Positions 9,601-13,521 of a stretch of DNA of 13,521 bases are shown piece after piece. Source of the DNA: VFMC01 sp031404435 (GTDB lineage: Bacteria; Actinomycetota; Acidimicrobiia; Acidimicrobiales; Ilumatobacteraceae); contig JANNHO010000122.1 of the NCBI GenBank assembly GCA_031404435.1, positions 1-13,521 on the forward strand, given 5' to 3'. The notes under the pieces are model-generated. The model saw nothing but the letters and a program-made list of their open reading frames with translations. It did not search any database and was not told where the DNA came from. How positions within the stretch are numbered: position 1 is the first letter of the stretch; each line of letters opens with the position of its first letter. A program made the position numbers and the translations under genes.

Positions 9601-11368
9601 CGAACACCAGAGCGGCCGCATCGGGCGTGCGGTCCACCTGTGCTTCGAACAGGTGATGAATGCATGCGTCGCGGTCGTAGTCGGCGGCGGTGTCGTTCCA
9701 ACGGTTGAGGATCTGATTGCGGGTGTTCTCGCTCAACAGGTCGAGCTCGGCCACAGTTGCCGATGGGTCTCTGCGGGCATGCTCGACAACGGCCTCGATG
9801 CTGTCGACGAAACGCCGCGCGTCGGCATGATCGACGAGCACCGCATCGAAGCGAACCGCGCAGCGAGCGCCGACCACGACGAGTTCCACCACCGGTCCTG
9901 AAGCCGGACCGGGTTCGGTTGTCTCGCCGCTGAAGCGAATGCCGATCGGGGCGATGCGGCCGGCGGCCAGCTCGGGCGAACGGCGCAGATCGGGCTCACG
10001 ACCGATGAGGTCGACGAGGAACCCGCCCCGCTCCCGTACGGCGGCGACGTCTGCCGCACTCGACGATGCTGCCGCGGCGAATGGCGCGGCCATGTCGATG
10101 GAAACGTGCAGTGGCACCTGCGGTGCCACGAGCACAGCAGCGACACCTGTCGGAGCAGCCGCGGTATCGGCGAGTGCGACGTGGAAGTTCGCTGTACCCG
10201 ACAGGCGGGCCAGCACCGCGACGAACGCGGCGACGGCATCAGTGGGGGTGTCGACACCCACATCGATCGTTTCGTACCGGGCGCGGTGATCGACATTGGC
10301 CGTACGCGCCCACGACAGCTCCACCGGAGCAAGCGTTGCCAACTCGCGGGCGAAGTAGCGCTCGCTGCGGGCCAGGTGCCGACCGAGTTCGGTGAGCTCC
10401 GCGGCACTGCCGTCGTCGAGGAGCTCAAGCCGGTCGCCCGGGGCCAACCCGAGTGCCGCGACCACATCGGCCGAGGTGATCTCGAGACCGGCACGGGTCT
10501 CGAACCCGGTCAACGCGATCGCCCCGTCGCCGGTGGCGACGACGATCTCGCCGTCGGTGTCGAGCACCGAACCGGGATCCTCGTCATCGTCACGTACATC
10601 GGCGTCGCGGACATCGGCGCGCTTGACGACAAACACCTCGCCGTTGGAGACGATTGTGGGTGAACCGAGCGGGTTCGGGTACGGGCCGAAATCGAGGGCG
10701 CGTACCAGTCGGTCGATCTCGGTGGCCGATGACCGCCAATCGATCGTGCACAACGCCGGGGGCCGATCGGTCCGCTTCGACACATGTCGGGCACCGGTCA
10801 GGTTCTGCGGTGTGCGCTGCAGCGTGCCCGTAGCGATCGCGTCGATCAGCTCACCGAAGGAATCGATCGCCACCTCGAAGTTGCGGGTGTTGATCGACAG
10901 TGACGTCTCGCCTGGGGCGACATCGAACAACTGCTGTTTGAACAGGTCGCCTTCGTCGATGCCCGAGGTGATCTCGTGCCACGAGATGCCGTAGCGCGAT
11001 TCGCCGTTGAGCAACGCCCATGCCGGCGCGTTGAGCCCGGCGTAGCGCGGGAGCGGGCCGTCGTGGAAGTTGACTGCCCCCGTGGAGGGCATGGCCAAGA
11101 CGGCGTCGGGCAGGATTGCCAGGTGAGTGATCGCGAAGAGCCAACCGAAGCGATGCTGGCCGAGTTCGGCCTGCCAGTCGCTGTTCGGATCGGTCATGTC
11201 GACGACATCGATCGTGCGCGAACGAGCCCAGTCGGCCACTCGTTGCGAACCTGCGGCGACGACTGCGATCTGGTGACCCCGCGCCCGTAACACCTCGGCG
11301 CATTCGATCAGCAAACTGTCGGCTCCGATCAATGCACAACGCACTGCGCCGGTAGATCCAAAGGTCAT
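6611..11368 (-). CDS. NRPS initiation subunit: formyltransferase, condensation remnant, adenylation domain with inserted luciferase-like monooxygenase, PCP
   Basis: 1,585 residues from ATG 11368. F domain (10-300) resembles methionyl-tRNA formyltransferase: Asn100 and His102 in NFHDGPLP and Asp138 in GIDEGD match the catalytic Asn-His-Asp, so it probably N-formylates the carrier-bound amino acid from formyl-tetrahydrofolate. Residues 325-548 resemble the C-terminal half of a condensation domain without HHxxxDG. The A domain starts near 565 (A2 AGGAYVPLDP, A3 YTSGSTGLPKG at 721, A4 FDIS at 766) and resumes at about 1165 (A5 NMYGPTE 1259, A7 YRTGDL 1345, A8 near 1367, A10 NGKIDR 1457). Between A4 and A5 lies an FMN-dependent luciferase-like monooxygenase (809-1160). 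Specificity residues by eye are D767 I768 L771 Q1208 Y1234 G1236 M1260 I1268 W1269 K1459, close to the glycine code DILQLGLIWK. PCP Ser1518 is in DIGGHSLL. A basic tail (1555-1585) may dock to the PKS. An upstream TTG (11446) is in frame, but the added stretch has unlike codon use. No clear Shine-Dalgarno precedes 11368. Confidence 0.94.
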   Translation of the reverse strand: MTFGSTGAVRCALIGADSLLIECAEVLRARGHQIAVVAAGSQRVADWARSRTIDVVDMTDPNSDWQAELGQHRFGWLFAITHLAILPDAVLAMPSTGAVNFHDGPLPRYAGLNAPAWALLNGESRYGISWHEITSGIDEGDLFKQQLFDVAPGETSLSINTRNFEVAIDSFGELIDAIATGTLQRTPQNLTGARHVSKRTDRPPALCTIDWRSSATEIDRLVRALDFGPYPNPLGSPTIVSNGEVFVVKRADVRDADVRDDDEDPGSVLDTDGEIVVATGDGAIALTGFETRAGLEITSADVVAALGLAPGDRLELLDDGSAAELTELGRHLARSERYFARELATLAPVELSWARTANVDHRARYETIDVGVDTPTDAVAAFVAVLARLSGTANFHVALADTAAAPTGVAAVLVAPQVPLHVSIDMAAPFAAAASSSAADVAAVRERGGFLVDLIGREPDLRRSPELAAGRIAPIGIRFSGETTEPGPASGPVVELVVVGARCAVRFDAVLVDHADARRFVDSIEAVVEHARRDPSATVAELDLLSENTRNQILNRWNDTAADYDRDACIHHLFEAQVDRTPDAAALVFEQRSITYRALDERANQLAAHLRTLGIGPDAMVGVHVERGIELMIAVLGVHKAGGAYVPLDPNYPSDRLEHMIRDSGCQVIITLGHLEAELPLPVGSTAAVLRLDTDAGTIDFMPRQRVRAEATSAHLAYCIYTSGSTGLPKGVLIEHRNAVNFFVGMDDVVAHDLPATWFAVTSLSFDISVLELLYTLTRGFRVVVYRDADRDPGAGNATGLAQQAHSATPMDFSLFYFSGDEAESTGAGKYRLLLEGARWADEHGFCAVWTPERHFHAFGGLYPQPAITGAAVAAVTKRVQIRAGSVVMPLHHPIRVAEAWSMVDNLSDGRVGISIASGWQPNDFVLMPDNYADAKNVMFRDIELVKRLWRGETVAFPGVNGAEVQVQTLPRPVQPELPVWVTTAGNPETYIAAGSIGANLLTHLLGQSVEQLAPKLDLYRKARADAGFDPDAGVVSLMLHTFVGADDDEVRAIVREPLKQYLGTSLSLLKEYAWAFPAFQKPGGVVTSLDDDTMSSLTEDETDAVLEFAFLRYYDTSGLFGTPESCLAMVDTLKGIGVNEIACLVDFGVGTDAVLGNLSHLDDLRELSNTVDVQHVPDAAAIAQTIGEGVDQSAAAQIRRHEVTHLQCTPSMARMFSLDDDAREALAGVGHLYVGGEAFPVALAKDLMDLSRSGNVTNMYGPTETTIWSTTWKLHGDLGTVPIGSPIANTKIYILDANLQPLPPGVPGDLWIGGDGVVRGYHERPELTAERFIADPFVPGARMYRTGDLAKWRELADGRGLIDFLGRIDHQVKLRGYRIELGEIETRLGQHGDVRECVVVVRDDASGEQQLVAFASPRDGAELVAAELKDHLRAKLPDVMVPAHVVALADLPHTPNGKIDRNALPSFAEVMGRRSEVATIVAAENDLERTVLAVWQETLGTEQIGVDDNFFDIGGHSLLIVRMHRRLKEVLERPLALTELYRFPTIRGFAAAMSPDNQSNTMQHSIDRASRRRETMAARRRVRR

Positions 11369-11612
11369 GTTTCGTGCCCGTCTGTTCCGATATCTCTCGA
11401 GATGTGATGACGCGATGAGGAGGTCTTCGGTGGCTCGGACCACCAAGTGTAGAGACTCACATACATCGCTGGTCCCAGTATCGGCACTCTCTGCGCTCGA
11501 CTTGACAGAAATTCAGCCACCCAGCCCCACTCAGCGTGGCGATCGCGCACTGTCGCGTGAGAGCATCTGCATCGGCGTCGCTTTCGCGCTCGCAGCGGTG
11601 CACGATGCACGG
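11369..11612. promoter_or_regulatory. Divergent intergenic region between the NRPS/PKS operon and the rRNA methyltransferase gene
   Basis: These 244 bases are richer in A/T and use codons unlike the flanking genes, so I read them as non-coding. They should hold the promoters for both divergent transcripts, but no convincing -35/-10 pair is visible. TTGACA occurs on the plus strand at 11502-11507 with no matching -10. TACACT (complement of 11446-11451) is a possible weak -10 for the minus strand with only a poor -35. Short inverted repeats lie at 11392-11403 (ATCTC-TC-GAGAT, 24 bases before the NRPS start) and 11598-11610 (GTGCA-CGA-TGCAC, just before the methyltransferase start); either could be an operator or chance. 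Confidence 0.4.
11418..11423 (+). promoter_or_regulatory. Perfect Shine-Dalgarno AGGAGG ahead of an in-frame GTG at 11430
   Basis: AGGAGG is followed after six bases by GTG (11430-11432), which is in frame with the methyltransferase gene and reaches it without a stop. Using it would add 61 residues in front of the family's usual start. The added stretch contains codons rare in this window (AGA, ACA, GTA, TGT) and resembles no domain, so the site may be chance or may serve a leader peptide fused to the gene. It is the only strong ribosome binding site near this gene. Confidence 0.3.
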
Positions 11613-12944
11613 GTGAGCCTGCTGAACGATCTTCCACGCCCCGGTGCGACCCGCCTGGCGGTGCGGGTCACCCCCGATGCTCTGCGCCGCATCCGCGGTG
11701 GTCATCCGTGGTTGTTCGACGGCTCGATCATCAGCGCCAGCCGCTCGGGCGGCGGGACGAGCGACGGGGCCGCGACCACGCCCACGACGGGACCACGCTC
11801 GCTCCCCAGTGCCGCATGGGTGACCGGTGCTGCACCGGGCGACCTCGCGGTGATCTTCGACAACGACCGCCGGTTTGCGGCAATCGGCCTGTGGGATCCG
11901 GCTTCACCGATCCGGGTCAAGATCCTCCATCACGGATCTCGGGCGACCATCGACCAGGCCTGGTTCGCCGCGCGCATCGCCACCGCCGTTGCTCGCCGTG
12001 CTTTGCTCGCCGAGTCGGGAACGACCACCGCTTACCGGGTAATCCACGGCGAGAACGACGGCTTCCCCGGTCTGGTGGTCGACCGGTACGGCCATGTGCT
12101 GGTGGTGAAGCTGTACTCGGCTGCGTGGGTGCCACACCTCGCCGACGTCGTGCGGGCGCTGCTGGCCGCGCTGCCGTCGCGGTCGGTGGTGTTGCGCCTC
12201 GCCAGAGCGATACGCGACCAGCCGCTCCACGGGCTCACCGAGGGAATGTCGTTGTACGGACCGGAGGTTGATTCGCCGGTCCAGTTCCTCGAACACGGGT
12301 TGCGGTTCCAGGCGGACGTGATCCGCGGCCAAAAGACCGGCCACTTCCTCGATCAGCGCGACAACCGGGCTCTCGTCGGGTCGATGTCGGCCGGTGCCAG
12401 GGTGCTCGACCTGTTCAGCTGCACCGGGGGGTTCTCCGTGCACGCCGCCGCGGGTGGGGCGCGGTCGGTGCTCAGCGTCGATTCCAGCCCCGGGGCGATC
12501 GACTTCGCCGAGCGGAACATGGCCCTCAACCTTGGCCACGATGGTGTCGCCGTGTGTCGCCACACGGTGCGTACCGGCGAGGCGTTTGCCGTGCTGGAGG
12601 AACTCGGTCAGTCACGCGGCCGCTTCGACGTGGTGGTCGTCGATCCACCGTCGTTCGCCCGTAACGCGGCCTCGGTGCCGCAGGCGATCCAGGCCTACCA
12701 GCGACTCGCCGAGCTCGCCGCGCCGCTGGTTGAACGCGACGGCCTGCTGGTGATGTCGTCGTGTTCGGCGCGCGTGGACGAAGCCGATTTCGTGAGGGCC
12801 GTGCACGCCGGCTGCGCCCGCGTCAGCATCGAGCTCGATGAGGTCCGCCGCACCGGCCACGCCATCGATCACCCGATCGGCTTCCCTGAGGGCGCCTACC
12901 TCAACACCCTCTACGCCCGCCCCCACAAAGTCAGCCGACGCTGA
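11613..12944 (+). CDS. SAM-dependent 23S rRNA cytosine-C5 methyltransferase, RlmI/COG1092 family
   Basis: 443 residues from GTG 11613. An N-terminal PUA-like RNA-binding domain includes RRIRGGHPWLFDG (25-37). A middle domain has GENDGFPGLVVDRYG (146-160) and the family signature GQKTGHFLDQRDNR (239-252). The C-terminal Rossmann methyltransferase has the SAM loop VLDLFSCTGGFS (264-275), acidic VDSS (289-292), DPPSF (344-348) and SSCS, whose Cys384 is the likely catalytic cysteine. The end GAYLNTLYARP is also typical. By family knowledge these enzymes make m5C in 23S rRNA (C1962 in E. coli for RlmI); the exact target here is inferred. E. coli RlmI is 396 residues; the extra length is mainly a Gly/Ser/Thr/Pro-rich insert at 41-70 inside the PUA part. 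The start was chosen because family similarity begins just after it; GTG 11598 and GTG 11430 are alternatives. It is transcribed away from the NRPS/PKS operon and probably has no role in it. Confidence 0.88.
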   Translation: MSLLNDLPRPGATRLAVRVTPDALRRIRGGHPWLFDGSIISASRSGGGTSDGAATTPTTGPRSLPSAAWVTGAAPGDLAVIFDNDRRFAAIGLWDPASPIRVKILHHGSRATIDQAWFAARIATAVARRALLAESGTTTAYRVIHGENDGFPGLVVDRYGHVLVVKLYSAAWVPHLADVVRALLAALPSRSVVLRLARAIRDQPLHGLTEGMSLYGPEVDSPVQFLEHGLRFQADVIRGQKTGHFLDQRDNRALVGSMSAGARVLDLFSCTGGFSVHAAAGGARSVLSVDSSPGAIDFAERNMALNLGHDGVAVCRHTVRTGEAFAVLEELGQSRGRFDVVVVDPPSFARNAASVPQAIQAYQRLAELAAPLVERDGLLVMSSCSARVDEADFVRAVHAGCARVSIELDEVRRTGHAIDHPIGFPEGAYLNTLYARPHKVSRR

Positions 12945-12968
12945 GCCGGCATTGAACATCGTGCCGGC
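12945..12968 (+). terminator. Hairpin directly after the methyltransferase stop
   Basis: GCCGGCA (12945-12951) pairs with TGCCGGC (12962-12968), a 7-bp GC-rich stem with a 10-base loop starting on the base after TGA. No T-run follows, so it would be a U-poor terminator of the kind often proposed in actinobacteria, or only an mRNA 3' stabilising stem. GCCGGC is self-complementary and common in GC-rich DNA, so chance is possible. Confidence 0.3.
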
Positions 12969-12980
12969 GCTGCCGGTCGA

Positions 12981-13231
12981 TCCCGTGCTGATCGCACGTT
13001 CCTGCTCCTCGACGCGAGCGGGTCGGGACTCGCAATGATCAAGATCTCGAACGTCGCCGAGTCGACCGACACCCTCGACATGGAAGCGGCTGCAGTCGGA
13101 CACATCGCCACGTAGACCCGACGCTTGCCGTTGCGCGGCCTTGGGCTGCGCCGGCAGGCGGTCAGCGGATGGCGTGGGAGTCACCGCACGGTACCCACTG
13201 GGTGCGCAAGCTGCTCGACAACGCTGGCAGC
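12981..13231 (+). pseudogene. Decayed N-terminal fragment of an aminoglycoside-phosphotransferase-fold kinase
   Basis: Frame 1, continuing from the methyltransferase stop, reads DRTFLLLDASGSGLAMIKIS then NVAESTDTLDMEAAAVGHIA, ending at TAG 13113-13115. It resembles the N-lobe of APH/hydroxylysine-kinase-like phosphotransferases: the Lys in MIKIS is the ATP-binding lysine and the Glu in LDMEAAAVGHIA is the helix-C residue. Similarity continues in another frame from about 13112 as VDPTLAVARPWAAPAGG and AWESPHGTHWVRKLLD, ending near 13231. One missing base near 13110 would join them as HIAT-VDPTL. There is no usable start codon in frame before 13035, and everything after the N-lobe (catalytic HxD loop, any fused aminotransferase) is absent. 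Family assignment is from remembered sequence patterns only; alternatives are another APH-fold kinase or sequencing error plus local truncation. Confidence 0.5.
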
Positions 13232-13464
13232 CCAAGCCGGGGACCGACGTGTCCGCCCAGATCCTGGTGCAGCGCGGCCGGTGAGGGTGATCGAGTCGCG
13301 GACGGCTCCGCCGCCACGGCGACCGGTCGACCAACCAGCCCAACCCAACCGAGGTGACCGCCGGCAACACCCCGCGCAGTACCAGCAGCAGCCAGCCCGG
13401 GAGCTGCCCGCCACAAGGCACCGAAGAACTGGATCTCCTGGCGGCGGCGAAGCTTGACGAACAT
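13231..13464 (-). pseudogene. Decayed N-terminal fragment of an ABC exporter (membrane domain)
   Basis: Starting at ATG 13464, the minus strand reads MFVKLRRRQEIQFFGALWRA APG (13464-13396). The next frame then carries a membrane helix, WLLLVLRGVLPAVTSVGLGW LVDR (13394-13323). A third frame gives GGAVRDSITLTG (13317-13277), and the first frame resumes with LHQDLGGHVGPRLG (13272-13231). In that order these resemble the cytosolic N-terminus, TM1, first loop and TM2-end motif (LHQ-LG---G-R) of actinobacterial ABC exporters, with TM2 itself apparently deleted. No ATP-binding Walker or signature motif remains in the window. Several independent frame changes argue for a real pseudogene. The 57 bases on its right (13465-13521) show no gene and may be its old promoter region. 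Confidence 0.45.
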
Positions 13465-13521
13465 CGCTGGAAAGCTAATCCGCCGGAGACAGTCCGTGAG
13501 ATTGGCCGAATCGGGGCGTGC

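Noticed and set aside
11369..11446. N-terminal extension of the NRPS from TTG 11446
   Set aside because: The extra 26 codons include AGA, CGA, TCA and TAT, unlike the gene body, and the formyltransferase similarity starts after ATG 11368.
11502..11507. TTGACA as a plus-strand -35 box
   Set aside because: No TAnnnT-type -10 lies 16-18 bases downstream (the stretch there is CCAGCCCCAC).
11367..11612. Methyltransferase starting at 11367 with an 82-residue extension
   Set aside because: The extension overlaps the NRPS start, has no domain and uses atypical codons; family similarity begins after GTG 11613.
12612..13421. Minus-strand open frame of 269 codons
   Set aside because: Most of it is antisense to the methyltransferase; only its first ~30 codons carry exporter-like residues, which belong to a frame-broken pseudogene.
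1..13521. CRISPR array, tRNA/rRNA genes, insertion sequences or attachment sites
   Set aside because: No regular direct repeats, cloverleaf-like segments, transposase motifs or paired terminal repeats were seen.

Overview
The window is GC-rich, with strong G/C preference at third codon positions, and looks like actinobacterial DNA. It might come from an Acidimicrobiia-type lineage, but nothing here fixes the genus. About 85% of it is a small hybrid non-ribosomal peptide / polyketide locus on the minus strand.

The first gene of the locus (11368 down to 6611) encodes an initiation-type NRPS subunit. Its order is formyltransferase (F), a degenerate condensation remnant, then an adenylation domain (A) split by a luciferase-like flavin monooxygenase (MOX), a carrier protein (PCP) and a basic C-terminal tail. 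The second gene (from 6614 leftward) overlaps it by ATGA and encodes one polyketide module: KS-AT-KR-DH-ACP-TE, with KR ahead of DH. Read as an assembly line, the pair would activate an amino acid (the specificity residues read close to the glycine code), N-formylate it, possibly oxidise it, extend it once with a probable malonyl unit, reduce and perhaps dehydrate it, and release it by the thioesterase. The inferred product is a very small formamido-C4 acid or a derivative or oligomer of one. The PKS frame appears shifted just before its 3' end, so the thioesterase histidine and a plausible stop (47-49) lie in another frame. Half of a GC hairpin plus T-run lies at the left edge.

At 11369-11612 there is a divergent intergenic region. 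A plus-strand housekeeping gene follows (11613-12944): a COG1092/RlmI-type SAM-dependent 23S rRNA cytosine methyltransferase, apparently unrelated to the biosynthetic locus.

The right end (12945-13521) holds no intact gene. It contains two decayed gene starts that face each other and meet near 13231. On the plus strand is the N-terminal part of an aminoglycoside-phosphotransferase-fold kinase, of the kind often fused to class III aminotransferases. On the minus strand is the N-terminal membrane part of an ABC exporter, with its homologous blocks spread over three reading changes. This looks like a deletion scar. No tRNA, rRNA, CRISPR array or insertion sequence was seen.
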